Shown in pieces: positions 11,297 through 23,397 of a DNA stretch of 64,000 bases; positions within the stretch are counted from its first letter, which is position 1, and each line of letters begins with the position of its first letter. This stretch comes from Clonostachys chloroleuca (lineage: Eukaryota; Ascomycota; Sordariomycetes; Hypocreales; Bionectriaceae): contig JBANAY010000003.1 in assembly GCA_037952775.1 (NCBI GenBank), positions 32,178,001 to 32,242,000 on the forward strand. The letters are read 5' to 3'. The position numbers and the translations under genes were made by a program. Below the pieces are notes generated by a model, which saw only the letters and a list, made by a program, of their open reading frames with translations, was not told the DNA's origin and searched no databases.

Positions 11297-12011
11297 TACA
11301 AGATAGATGTTGGTCCTGAAATATAATGTGAGATCTTTACTTCGAGGAATGCGCCTCTCGTTCAACTGCCGTGTTTCTTGTCTGTCCTTGAATAGATCAA
11401 CACTGATCTGGCATCTGACGAACAGTTTAAATTTGTAAATGTATACATAGGTGCTTATGCATATATTGCTTCGCTTTCACAGGGTTTGATCATCCAAAGA
11501 GTATGTATATATATAAATTCGGGAAACCCCCCAGAAGATGAAAATTACTCGAAGGGAGAGGGGGCGAATAGTCATCTGCATGAAGAGGTATCTTTTTTAT
11601 ATTTCTGTCCTGTCCTTATCCATCTGTTCTCCCGTTAAAATCATCCCCCGACACGCCCTCTCGTTTGACCGATTGACCTGTTTCCCACGCTTTGATGCGC
11701 TGCTCGTGATGGTTGTAAAGAGAAAAAAAAGTTAGTGTAGTAAAAAGAAAAATCATCTTGCCCAATTGACAATAAAATTAGGGTGAAAGATTGGCAAGGA
11801 AAATAAGGTATATATAAAAAGGGGCGAAACAGCAAAAAGAAATCCCATGAAGCCTCGTCTACTCTCTCGTATCTTTGCTGGTCTTTAATCGTTTCTCTTC
11901 ATTTGTCTACTGCTACTCTTGTGTATGGTCTTAAATAAGGCGGAAATGGGTATACGTTGTGTGTGTGTATGTGAAAATTTTTTAACAAGTTTGATTGGAA
12001 TTATGCTTGGA
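11297..12011. other. Convergent 3' region
   Basis: Shared 3' flank of the Mio-like gene and the PAS kinase. A/T-rich with tatatat stretches near 11505-11516 and 11805-11820. No coding signal recognised. Confidence 0.6.
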
Positions 12012-15000
12012 TCATTCTTGGTCGCCAACAGCGAGCCAGGGGTGTTCAATAACCTTGGTGATGTCGTATCGCTGGCTCACATCTCGGTCAAGCATACACC
12101 GGATGAGGTCGATGCTCTCTTCGCTCATGATGAAGGGGATCCGCAGATCGCGGTCCATGATCTCGTCGATGCTGTAGAAGGGATTCTCCTTGTAGATGAT
12201 GGTGTAGAGAAGGATACCTAGAGCCCATACGTCTTGCTCTTTACCACCATACGGCTTTCCAGCCAAGACTTCTGGGGCGGCGTAGTCTGTTGAAGTCACC
12301 AGTTAGTCATCTCGTGTTGCTTCTCGAAGCTCAGGAAAACTATATCGCTAGAATCACTTACCAATTGTGCCCACAAAGACATCAAAGGGCCCACTCTTGA
12401 TATACGCTGCACTTCCAAAATCAATCAACTTGATGTTTCCTTCACCATCAAGAATAACATTCTCATCCTTGATATCCCGATGGACCACTAAACCTATGGT
12501 GTGAAGGAAAGAAATGGCTTGGGCGACTTGGTTGAAGATGCTTCGGCATTCCGATTCATCCATGTTGGTTCTCAGCTCGATATAATCAAACAGGTCCATG
12601 CCTGGAAGACCGTGAGGTGCCATCTCAATGTAGTAGTTAATGCTATCCTCGAAGAAACCTTCCATCTCGACAATGTTGGGATGTCGGAACTCCGGCTTCC
12701 GGAGGTAGTCTAGCACATGAATCTCCAAGGGCACCGTGCCTAACTTCCTATCTCTAGTCCATGTGTCGACCAGGATACGTCGCTTTGTGACATATTTGAG
12801 AACCACCTTCCTCCCAGACGTCTTGTGTCGGGCGAGCTTGACTTGCCCATACGCGCCTTGTCCCATGTCTTCCAAGATAGCGTAGTCCTCAATGGTCTTC
12901 TTCTGCGGTGTTTCTGCGACCTTGGGTGGTAAAGGCTTGTCGGCAGTCTTTGTGGTAGGAGAGGACATGATCTGACCAGTGATCTTGGCTGCAGCACTCA
13001 AAGCAACATCCTTGAATTGCTGTAGCGAAGACACTGGTGATGAGCGTGACGTTTCTTCCTTCCTAGCGCTGATATCCTCGTCCGATGGGATCTCAACAGG
13101 AGTGTGGGCAGGTGGTGTTTGGCCAGGGGAAGGTTGGTGAAGCGGCGAGGCAATGGCCGGCTCGGCCGCGAATGAACCAAGGTTGAAAGCGGGCTGCTCA
13201 GCGTGGAGGTGACGAGAATACGTAATCCAGAGAGCGTACACCAATTCCGACTGAGCAACGTTGAAGGTACCGTCCTGCTTGACGTGGTCATCTTCGTCAC
13301 TTCCCTCGATAACGGTCTCTTCAGCGACAGTGATCTGCTTCTCGCTCTTGACGACCCGCATCTGCACATCGACACGAAGATCAGACCCGTCACGATGCTT
13401 CGCTGGAAGACCGGCCGGCTTCAGGAAGACTTCCGAAATGTCAGGTCGATGTTCTCTGATAGCCAGGAGGCCAGAGGCTCTCCGGAATCTATCCTCAGGG
13501 ACTACCATCCCTTCCACAAGCTCGAGGTTCTCGCCATCGGTGAGCATGTCCAGCAGGGTATCAAATCCAGGAACCAGCGCATTGATAGACATGCCGTCTG
13601 GCTTCTCAAATCCAAAGAGGGCGCCGCAAAACACGGAGTTCGAGCTACGGATATGGAGCGTGCTAGGGTCCAGGACAATCATACCGGCAATGTGGGGGTA
13701 GGATGATACCCTTAACTCCAGTTTTCCGCGTGTTTGCTCAATGGTGCAAGGGATGTTCACCTTGCGGGCATTCGGACAAGTGAAGAATTTGCGGCGGCGA
13801 ACCTGGGCAAAGTCGATCTCGCCAGTATTTGGATCAATTCCTTGTCGCGGTATCCTTGGGATGAACGTGCACACATCTGTCACGCCAGGCTTGACAGACT
13901 CAAGGCCCCAGATTGCCTTGCAATCACCAGAGACTTTGCTAACGATACCCTCCTCGTCGAGTGTAATGAAGGCCGTATCCTCGTGGATTTCCTCCAAGAC
14001 CCAGATGAGTCCCACTCGTTTCTCCTTCACCCACAAGCTCGCCGAACCGGTTGCACCGTTCCGCTTCTGGATCGGCACAATGTCTCCGCAGAGTAACACG
14101 CCCCTCGAGCGAGCGCTACGATGATTACCGCTACTTATTTTGGGCGGATTCGGGTCTCCGCTGTGCACAGTTTGGGCCCGTCTTTCAGGGTACCTGGGGC
14201 TCTGGCTCCTCGAGTTCGGTTTACTGAGCAACTGTGCTGTGATACCAGACCGTCCGCCTAGCAGTGCTGAGGCGGCTGACGAGGCAGGCGTGGATGAATG
14301 GTTGTCGCTCTTCACCTCTTCCAGTTCGTCGCCTTCTTTCCCGAGTAGTCTCCGCTCCAGCCACGATCGCCTTTCTTCTTGTACCACTTCCATGATGCCT
14401 GTCTTACGCACCTCGGCTTTTGTGACGCCGAAAACTAGACAAGCCAAGTCGTTTGCCGCAATGATTGTCCAGGGAGGTTTGGCCTCGGTAGTAAAAATCG
14501 CCTGGGCAGCAGGAACCCATCTATTCGTGTGTCCATGGGCGGTAGGACCAAGGGCGCTGGGCAGAGTCGCTGAAAGAGGTGTTTGCTGTACCGGGTTTGG
14601 AGAGGAGAGTGAGTCTTGGTAGAAGTAAGGCTGGGCCATGGTATCTATGAGTTTATCCTGCACTGACATGGAAAGCGTATCTGTCATGGTTCGCTTGAGA
14701 GTGATTGGGCGCAGGGCGGGAGGCGAACCAAAGTTCGGCGGTCTCCTGCTAGACACATCGGGGCTTGCCGTCACGAGTCTATTCACACTTCTCCCCGCTG
14801 CGTTTGCCTTTTGGGTGGTCAACTGTTGCGCAGGAGGGAACCTTGCCGGCGGAAGTGTCAATGATGTGGGGGATGACAATTCCAAGGGCTCCGGGCTTGC
14901 GCTTCGTGGGATGAGATGTCTCTCGAAGTAATCATCACCCGCGACATCAGGCGGTCCAGTCAAGGGAGGTGCAGAATCTGAAGGGTCCGGGTTCGGCAAG

Positions 15001-15756
15001 TTCCCAGCCCCGATCAGCTGTGCGCGAGCAAGAAGCTCAAGCATATTCTGGGCCTCGACATCACCACTCGCCCGAGCCTGTGCACTCGCAAGACCTGCCT
15101 GCGCCGGGTTCATGGGTAATCCCATGCGATCCTTCATGAACTCTAGAGACCGTTTCAGGACATTCTGGCGATTATGGATAAACTCTTCGGACTGGTGCGC
15201 GAAAGAAAATGAATGGAGGGATTCAGATGGAAATCGAGACAAGTCTTCGGAAAAGCTAGGTGACGCCGGTACGCTGGATAACGGGATGTTTCCGCTACTG
15301 GAGAGCATAGCACTCAGCGAGGGCGTTCGCGAGAGGGCAACGACAGACGGGCTCCGGGAAGAGGCTGCTGAGCCTGGGAGGGTTGGTTTTCGGGACGGCG
15401 GCTGTTGTTGTCGGATTCGACGAAGGCCAGAGGCACCAAGGCCATGTTCATGGTCAGCTATTATCGAGGCACTCCTATAGGTTTTGAGACAAAATGTGTA
15501 AGCTTAAAAAACAGGCCCAAGCGATCCCCGGAGAATGAATGTAACGAGTGTGAACGCAGGGCAGCACTAATCGTGGCGATAGAACGGCGAAGGGTGCTAA
15601 GGGTGCAACAAACCTCGTGAGCGCGTCATGGTCGAGAAGGCCAGGCGATGTGGAGGCGTCAAAGGACATTCTGTAGCGACTTCGATCGGTCTGTTCGGCG
15701 ACGTTTACCAGGTTTCCAGTGCTTCGATTCTTGGGGAGCGACAGAGGCTGGAGCAT
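12012..15756 (-). CDS. PAS-domain serine/threonine kinase (Psk1/Psk2-like)
   Basis: Exons 15756-15614, 15474-12362 and 12286-12012 on the minus strand, 1176 aa as modelled. The PAS-type sensory region lies in the middle (about GLIWVLEEIHEDTAFITLD to RIPRQGIDP), after a Ser/Pro-rich N-terminus. The kinase domain occupies about residues 905-1170: glycine loop GQGAYGQVKLA, VVLKYV lysine, catalytic HRDIKDEN, DFGSAAY and YAAPEVL, the last formed across the 75-nt intron. In yeast such kinases couple carbon signals to glycogen and UDP-glucose metabolism through Ugp1 and Gsy2. The modelled start is the first ATG of the 5' exon, but the frame stays open to a plausible acceptor at 15801 with a near-ideal branch site. 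A further coding exon with ATG at 15937 is therefore likely. Confidence 0.88.
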
Positions 15757-18700
15757 CTTTGCCCGCCCGCGATCTCCATCTGAGGTTCGACTATCGGCAC
15801 CTACAAGCAAGCATCAGTACTTGTTGATCGCCCTCGGTTTGGTCTTGGGCGCCTGAACGTCGAAGGTCGAGGGGGGTGGAGGGGACGTGGAGCCCACCAT
15901 TTTCGTTCTTATGACCGCCGCCATGCGTCTGGTGCATAGTTGAAGGCGGCGACAAATGTGCTGCAAGGGTCCCAATCAGGTGTTTGTCGCTTTTTATTTC
16001 CGCGGGGTGGAGGGGTGCAGAGATATGCTCGGGAGCGTTGTGCGAACACACACAAGACGGGTTCACACAAGACAAGAGGTTCGGTCGCAGTGCGTGCGGG
16101 CGGCAGGGTGTCGACTACGGGGACAGGAGCGATCGTCCCTCGTTTGCAAATGGCAGAGAAACCACGTGCGCTGGGAGCAATGAGTGTTGGCGCAAGATGC
16201 GAGAGACAGTACGGTCCAATCGCCGGATGGGTGCGTGCCAGCCTGCCAGCCTACCTGTTCCTGTCTTGTATCCAGAGAAGCTTGAGGGGTGGTTGATCTA
16301 GCAGCTGTGCAACAGCAGCGACCGATGTCTCCTTTGCAGCCTGGCCAAAGAAGCTCCCTGTCACGGCGCAGTCACAGGCCAAATCCGTCTAGAACCGATT
16401 AATTAGATTAGGTATGGTATTAGTGAACCCTTCCTTCCCTAGGGGCTGGACGGGCTATTGGGTGTGCGCGGGGCAGTGCGAGGCGACAGGACAGAGTGCA
16501 GAGGTCAAATTCTATCGTGCGTGCTTCCGTCTGTTGTTGGGGTGGATTCCAGGTTTCGTCCCGGGCGAGCCGACGAGGTTTTGTGTCAACGACAAGAGTC
16601 TACTAAAATGAAGTTTTTTCTACTCGTCTACTCTCTTCAGCCTCCTTCTCTGTTCTTAATAGGTCGGTGAGGTCTTGCTGTGTTGGCGTCTCATAATTCC
16701 CACTTGCACGTCAGGAACCGCCATTGGCTCCAGGCGGTGCTGCCACACTGAAGCCTGAGGAGTGTGGGAACCTCCCACCTTCCGGTGGAGTGAGTCAGTG
16801 GGTTCGTTCTGGTACAGAGAGTTTCACTAGCTGGGCCGACGTGCCATCCGCCCCCAAGACCTGGCCGAAGCCGCTGAAGCTGTCCCTACACTCAGATCAG
16901 CCTGTCTTGTGTCTTATTAGTACCTCTCTGGCTCAACAAAAAGAGCATCAACTAACCACGTCAGCTCGCCCAGAGGCTTACCTGGCCAGTCTGAAGGTCC
17001 ATTCCTCTCTTAGCCATATTCGCCTGCCGACAGAAGACTACTCGAAAAACGCTACTGCCGCAAATGCCCGCGTTCAATTGGAGCTGGGGGAGAACCAAGA
17101 CGCAGTAAGATGACCTCACTGCCTCCTGGCATTGTGAAAATTATCTTGGCATAACACACCATGGAGCTGCGAGAGCCACTCAGCGCGCGAGATCAAGACA
17201 CGGTGCCCCCACATCACCTCAAACCTCCAGGGGAAATTTACGAGATTCACTCTCCTCGATTAAAGATGGCATAGCAAGATTTCCAATCGACCTAGCTAAG
17301 GTCATGTAAAACGCCCGAATGAATTGCGCGGGCGATCTCTCTCGGCCTCAATGATTTCTCTTTATGCAGGTATCTTCCCACACACATTTGATCACAACTT
17401 GTCGCTTGGATGGAGGCAAATGACTTGATGTGATATCCAATGTAACAATGTATCAGCCATTCAATATTGCGTCATCTAGCTGGGTCTTGTCTCCTTACTA
17501 GTGTTGCTTTGACCATCACCTGCAAGAGCTCAGTTTGTGACAATTATGCTCTTCTCTGCCAATTTGAAATCAGTTCGTGTGCAGGGTAGCCACAGTTTAG
17601 GCTCAGGCCTGCTATCTCGGTATAATAAGATACGAACCAATATCAGGAGCTTCCATACCTCCTTTATCAATCAGGAAGTGCTAAGGCGGTTTAGGTTCAG
17701 CCACTTCACGAATTCTTCTAGTATCTGCCCTTGTTGGCATTGCACTAGAAATGTAGGAAAAATCCCCAACTAAAGCCACTTGTTGATGACTGGCCTCTAC
17801 ATAACAAGGCCGCCAACAGCTTGCAGGTACTTGAATGACCACCTACGGTCTTCCGCCGTAGGATCTGCATTGGCCCCTAACTCATTAACCGATTACCTGC
17901 ATACCAGTCAAAATATACCCATATATATTGCATAGTACCGTGCCCTAAACTATACGAAAAGAGTACGTAGGGTCTTTGTCATAACAAAAAGCTTGACCCC
18001 TGTTTCCCATTCCTTTTATGTACGTACTACCAAACGTCTGACCCCAACACAACTTTGATTCCAGACTAGCGGCAGAAGAACCATAAATCTGCTTACCTTG
18101 GGATTATGAGAACCACGAGTCATGAACCTCTGCGATCGCCGGGGATGTCAGTGAGAGGCTAACTGGAGGAACTGGCCGGGCCGGATTTCGAAAATGGCGA
18201 TTATTGCCGCAAAAGGAGCAGGTGCCCGGCTGAGGAGGTTATCGCTGCGCAGTCTGTTAGCACGCACGGATTGATTTCCCCTTGCCCCCAACAATCGTAT
18301 TGGGTGGTTTGGCATTTGCAGAAGACTGAAAATATCACCGGTATAACCACGCATCTAAGTAGGCAACAATTTCCCCTACTGCCGTTAGCTGCTACAGGCC
18401 ATTATACCATGTATATGTTGAAGAAAGCAAGAGATGGGGACACAGATCGAGTGAAGAGGCTGTCTCGCTATGGTATCTCCTTGACCTGGAGGTGGATGGG
18501 GTTTCTTTTACCCCCTCCGTCTGTATGCTAACATTTCTTTCTTGAATCCAAGATGGAACGCCAATGCTCTCTTGCCAGTGATACCTACTTTCCAGGGTAG
18601 GTCTGATGGTTAGCAGTGCACTGGAACTATTCTGGCTTGTCTTTCGAAAAATGGCAATTATTCCCGTTAAAGAATGAAGCGGCCTGACAGGGGAAAAGCG

Positions 18701-20456
18701 ATTGTGCTGTTTGTTAGGTAACCTTCATGACTCGACTCGAGCCAAGCGACTTCCTCGTACACCTTAAGACAATGAGTGTTGACCGTGGTAACTCTACGGC
18801 CTATGGGCGCGCAAAAGTCCTAAGTAGGGTCTAGATGAAAGTTCCTACAGTAGTTAACACTGGAGCCTCCCTATGCCAAGCACTCTAGTATGCTGATAGT
18901 CTGACAAGTTCAGGGTCCAGGCTAGGCCAAGCACACGGTAAAGTTGGGGTAAGGGTAGACCGAAAAAAGGGATATCCGTTGCCATACTGGGTGGGAGAAC
19001 CCTGGCTCTGCTCAGATACCCCGGACGGATTCTCTGTTCAGGTGGCATGTACACCCTTGGCTCTGTTTCCTCCTGCCGCCTGCCGTTTGTTTTTTGCATC
19101 ACAACACCGTCCTCTTCTCCTTGGGAACAGAGCATTGCATCACTGCATGCATCTCCCAACAGGTGGGTAGGACGAGCATCCGTCCATGGCATGTTCCTGC
19201 GTAAGCTAGACTGGCCAGTCTAGGCGACCAAGACCTTCCTACCCGATCATGGTGGTGGGAGGTGCTTACACGACTATCACCAGTAGCCCCCCAATTACCC
19301 CTCGATTCTGGTCCATGTCCACGAGTACACGTCCCTCCCGGGCCTGAACCTGCAGATAAGTCGGTTGACTGGACTGGGTGTGGCAAGAATCCCCTCAGGT
19401 CCCCTCCCTCCCAAGCACAAGCGTACGCAGCCAGTCAGTTTGTGGATGCTAGGCCCAGCACCTAAGTTAGAGAGGTGGTCAGTCCGGCCAGTACACCGCA
19501 CCACTGATGGATGGCCCCTTGTCGCGGGTCGCTACTTACATCGTATTTTAGCGACTCTGGCCCACTGCCTTGGCAGGTACGTATTGGCAGTATTTGGTTT
19601 GGTCTGCCCCAGCAAAAGCCGCAAAACCAGTTCAGTACAGCATTGGCAAGGTAGAATCCCATGGTATAGCAGGTACATTCCGATACAGTACGTATAGCGA
19701 GCCAAAAAGCTGGTTGGACTGGACGAGCCTTTTTTTCGCCCGTCAGCCCCCCCTCCACGGACCCCTAAAAAGTTCTCGTGTCCCATCATCTTTCTGACCT
19801 CGAGTCCGTCCTCTAGCCTTTTCTCTCTTCCTCCCTCCTCCCATATCTCCCCTATCTTGCGTGCGTGCCCGTGTGATCAAGGCTTCGGTTCCTGGTGGAC
19901 AAATGTCTTATCATTAGCTGCTTCCCTTCCTTATCGCAACCTGCCTTGGGGTAACCCCGCTGAGCGTGCACAGTGACCCGTTTTGTCCTGCTGACTTGGG
20001 TCCTGGTCACCCCATGCCAGGGTCTTCTGATCACAACATCCGTCCAGCAGTTGGCGATTCTATTCACGCGACGACCGTCTTTTGGCTGCGATCACAAAAA
20101 TAAATCTTACTCTTTCCCTCGCTTCCGGACAGAGGAGCCCGACCCCGCGGCGATTGATCTCTTTACCCGTTTTCCCTCTGGGCCTGTCGCTTTTTCCCGG
20201 GACTCTTTCGACTGATCCGAAACTCCCATCGCCAGTGCCCTGAGATCTCGACCCCACCGCTAGTTTGGCCCCACGCACTGGTCTGCGACTCGTAACGTCC
20301 AACGTACCGGCCTGACTTGGTTGGCGATTCCATCTTGGGAATTTCAACTGGAGTTCTTGTCTTTTGCAAAGCAATTCTAGCAGGAGGTGCCAAAGCCACA
20401 TGAGAGAGCCGTCTCTACTTCTCTGTCAAGGCTAGGAGACCTCTTCGCAGACTAAA
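15757..20456. other. 4.7-kb divergent spacer, PAS kinase / F-box-LRR gene
   Basis: No convincing gene. ORFs here lack ATG starts or protein-like composition. It probably contains a 5' exon of the PAS kinase (ATG 15937), its promoter, and a long leader for the F-box gene. The last 650 bp (about 19800-20456) are C/T-rich, typical of a fungal 5' UTR. A perfect 18-bp palindrome lies at 19206-19223. Confidence 0.55.
19206..19223. repeat. Perfect 18-bp palindrome (CTAGACTGGCCAGTCTAG)
   Basis: The 18 bases equal their own reverse complement. It lies about 1.25 kb before the F-box/LRR start codon in an otherwise featureless spacer. It could bind a dimeric regulator; no function is shown by sequence alone. 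Confidence 0.6.
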
Positions 20457-22550
20457 ATGGCCGAGCCACAAGAACCTGCCGGCACTGTGGACGCCCCGGC
20501 AATGGTGGTGGTGGGCCAGGACAGTTCCATCACCACCCAGCCCGAAGCACCCGTCGCCACAAAGCTCAAAGGCCGGCATCGCCTCTTGCAGGGGATTCAG
20601 CGCATTTCCTCCTCGCCCTCTTTGACAGGTCTCCGACGGTCCAGATCCGTGAGCGCTCCGTACAGCTTGAGCACCAGAAGCAGCTTGTCCTGTGTTAGCT
20701 TGGCTGTGGCGGGACCAGTGCGGACACCCCACAGTCAAGGGTCTTCTACTCCACAGGCATCGCCTCTGGGCCAGCCAAGCTCCTCATCCTCTACTACGGA
20801 ATTTCCATTGTTTGAAAGCATCGAGGCTCATTTGCCAGTTCGAAATGCCCAAGGATGTGTACCTGGATCGGCTCATGCCACGGCGCCAGTCCCTGCTGAT
20901 ATTAAGCTGGGCCGCTCTGACACGCAGAGTAAGTCAAGGTCCAGAGCTGCTTCGGCGGCTGCACGGAAGAAGCTTGAATTCCGATTTTGGGACACAATGC
21001 CCCATGAGATACAAGTATATATCTTTTCCTTTCTCCTCCCAAAGGAGTTGGTCCGGGCCTCTCGGGTGAGCAAGTCTTTCTACAGATTCTGTTTTGACGG
21101 TCAGCTCTGGACTTCTCTCGACGCCTCTGAATTCTACAAGGATATACCTGCCGACTCCCTGGCTCGGATCATTTCATCGGCAGGCCCATTCATCAAAGTT
21201 CTCAATCTCAGGGGATGTGTGCAGGTAGAGCACTATAAGCGAGCTGAGGTCCTTGTCAAGGCATGCAAAAACCTGATGAATGCCACCCTGGAGGGTTGCC
21301 GCAACTTCCAGAAGGGAACACTCCATAGCTTGTTGGAGACGAACCAACATTTGGTTTATCTGAACTTGACTGGTTTGACAGCGGTTTCAAACAAATCATG
21401 CAAGATTATTGCCGAATCTTGTCCTCAATTGGATACTCTGAATATCTCTTGGTGTGGCAAAGTCGACCATCGCGGAATCTACTCAGTCATTAGTGGCTGC
21501 CCGAAACTTAAGGACCTCCGTGCTGGGGAGATACGTGGTTTCAATAACCTAGGGCTTGCTCTGAGAATCTTCCAGACCAATAACCTCGAGCGGCTAGTGT
21601 TGAGTGGATGCGCCGAGCTTACCGATGAAGCCTTGGAGGTCATGCTACATGGGAAAGACCCCGAGATGGATATCTTGACCGATTTGCCCATTGTTCCTCC
21701 CAGGAAATTGAGGCACCTTGACTTGAGCCGTTGCTCTAGGTTGACTGATAAGGGTGTCAAGGCTATTGCTCACCTGACGCCTGACCTCGAGGGTCTACAA
21801 CTTTCACGCTGCAAGCTGCTCACTGATGCCGCACTGGAGCCTATCCTTGCATCAACTCCTCGACTTTCTCATCTTGAGCTGGAAGACCTCGAGGAGCTGA
21901 CAAATGACTTTTTGATTGAGCATTTAGCAAAGGCGCCTTGCGCGGGGAGGCTGGAACACCTGTCCCTCAGCTATTGCGAGAACTTGGGAGATGCAGGCAT
22001 GCTCCCGGTGATGCAGAAATGTACTCGTCTACAAAATATTGAGCTGGACAACACTCGAATCAGCGACCTGACGCTTGCTGAGGCTGCATCCATGGTCAAC
22101 AAGCGATCAAGGCGGGTAATGGAAGCTGGCAGAAAGCCTCAAGTCACGTTGCGCATGGTTGTCTATGATTGCCAAAACGTGACGTGGATGGGCATCCGCG
22201 AAGTCTTGTTTCGCAATGCCAACGTCAAGCCGGCCGTGGGCCACCCTGGCAGAGTCTCTTATCCTACCGAATCAATTTCTCTCAAATGCTTCTACGGCTT
22301 TCAGATGACGGTCGACGAGCACCAAAAGCGTGTCTTGCGCGGGGACTTTGATTCCGCCGCAACTCTGGAGAGAAGGTGGGCAGATTACATGCAAGCTTCC
22401 GAAGAAGCAGGCATGGGAGGATCAGGGCATCGACGCCGTCGCCGACGTGCCCGTGAAGCTCAGGCACTTCACATGAATGAAGAAGACGGCAATCTTGGAC
22501 AGGGCGGTCGCCGACGAGCGAGGACAATGGGGAGCTGCCTTGTTATGTGA
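20457..22550 (+). CDS. F-box / leucine-rich-repeat protein ending in a CaaX box
   Basis: Single exon, 697 aa. Residues about 1-170 are disordered and Ser-rich. The F-box is at about 176-222 (FWDTMPHEIQVYIFSFL, followed by LVRASRVSKSFYRFC). About a dozen cysteine-containing LRRs follow (NISWCGKVDHRGI, LVLSGCAELTDEAL, LDLSRCSRLTDKGV, LQLSRCKLLTDAAL, LSLSYCENLGDAGM) to about residue 600. A basic tail (HRRRRRRAREA, GGRRRARTMGS) leads to the final residues CLVM, a CaaX motif with terminal Met, which favours farnesylation. F-box/LRR proteins are substrate adaptors of SCF ubiquitin ligases. A lipid anchor plus a polybasic stretch suggests membrane placement, as in human FBXL2. The substrate is unknown. 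The long upstream spacer suggests complex regulation. Confidence 0.88.
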   Translation: MAEPQEPAGTVDAPAMVVVGQDSSITTQPEAPVATKLKGRHRLLQGIQRISSSPSLTGLRRSRSVSAPYSLSTRSSLSCVSLAVAGPVRTPHSQGSSTPQASPLGQPSSSSSTTEFPLFESIEAHLPVRNAQGCVPGSAHATAPVPADIKLGRSDTQSKSRSRAASAAARKKLEFRFWDTMPHEIQVYIFSFLLPKELVRASRVSKSFYRFCFDGQLWTSLDASEFYKDIPADSLARIISSAGPFIKVLNLRGCVQVEHYKRAEVLVKACKNLMNATLEGCRNFQKGTLHSLLETNQHLVYLNLTGLTAVSNKSCKIIAESCPQLDTLNISWCGKVDHRGIYSVISGCPKLKDLRAGEIRGFNNLGLALRIFQTNNLERLVLSGCAELTDEALEVMLHGKDPEMDILTDLPIVPPRKLRHLDLSRCSRLTDKGVKAIAHLTPDLEGLQLSRCKLLTDAALEPILASTPRLSHLELEDLEELTNDFLIEHLAKAPCAGRLEHLSLSYCENLGDAGMLPVMQKCTRLQNIELDNTRISDLTLAEAASMVNKRSRRVMEAGRKPQVTLRMVVYDCQNVTWMGIREVLFRNANVKPAVGHPGRVSYPTESISLKCFYGFQMTVDEHQKRVLRGDFDSAATLERRWADYMQASEEAGMGGSGHRRRRRRAREAQALHMNEEDGNLGQGGRRRARTMGSCLVM

Positions 22551-23397
22551 GTCAGAGACTCACTTATAGACTGGATGCTGGTTTACGAATCCGGGTTTGC
22601 ACACTTATCGCGAAGGAACTTGTTCTTGGAATAGACTGGTTGAACGAAGGATTGAATTCTTGTTTGGCATCCAGCATATTAGACTGCCTTTTGCATTTTC
22701 TTCCCCCCCCCCCCCCCCTGCAAGGTCCGTTCCTCACTGGGCTTCCTTTTATCTTCTTTTTCTGCTTCTTCCTTTTAACTCTTTTTTACTGTGAAGATCG
22801 GTTCTGGTGTTTTTGATGGAGGAATGGCATGATGTTTGCTGGTCCTGCATCTGTTTTTTGTGCAACTGGGGCGCTAGGCGTGGGTTTATTGGGATGGGAG
22901 GCTTCAGCGATTGATTTCTACTTGATTCGCCTTGGAATGGTGTTTTTTTTTCCCCAGGATTCTTCTGTCTTGGTGTCTGGTTACAGCTTCAGCTTGAGCA
23001 TGAACATCCACATCTAGGTATATAAGTGAATCTACATATGCAGATACGCATTTTTCAAAAGGCCCTTGGGTGATTTATTAAAAAAAAAAAAAAAAAAACG
23101 GCTATGGCTCATCGAAATAATGTATTCCAAAGTTCACCTTCGAGCCAATTTTATTTTACAGTGTTAGTCATATTGCCGAGGTTTGAACTGGAAGCATTTC
23201 GAGGGGTCGATCTTGGCGGATCCTACCTTGCATCCTAAATTGGCAATTTGGTTAATTTCCATTGTGTGGGGGTGGTCGCGGGGTACCTTCACATGTTCCC
23301 TTCCTGGCGACAACTTAGATCCAACATTGTTCACAAGGCCAGTTTTGCTTCTGCTCATGAAATCCTTACGTGACATCCCCTGAAGACGGCCGGTAGG
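22551..23397. other. Spacer with long homopolymers
   Basis: 3' flank of the F-box gene and promoter of the tau55-like gene. It contains C16 at 22703-22718 and A19 at 23080-23098. No gene recognised. Confidence 0.6.
22703..22718 (+). repeat. C16 homopolymer
   Basis: Sixteen consecutive C in the 3' flank of the F-box/LRR gene. Its true length is uncertain given signs of C-run undercalling elsewhere in the window. Confidence 0.9.
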
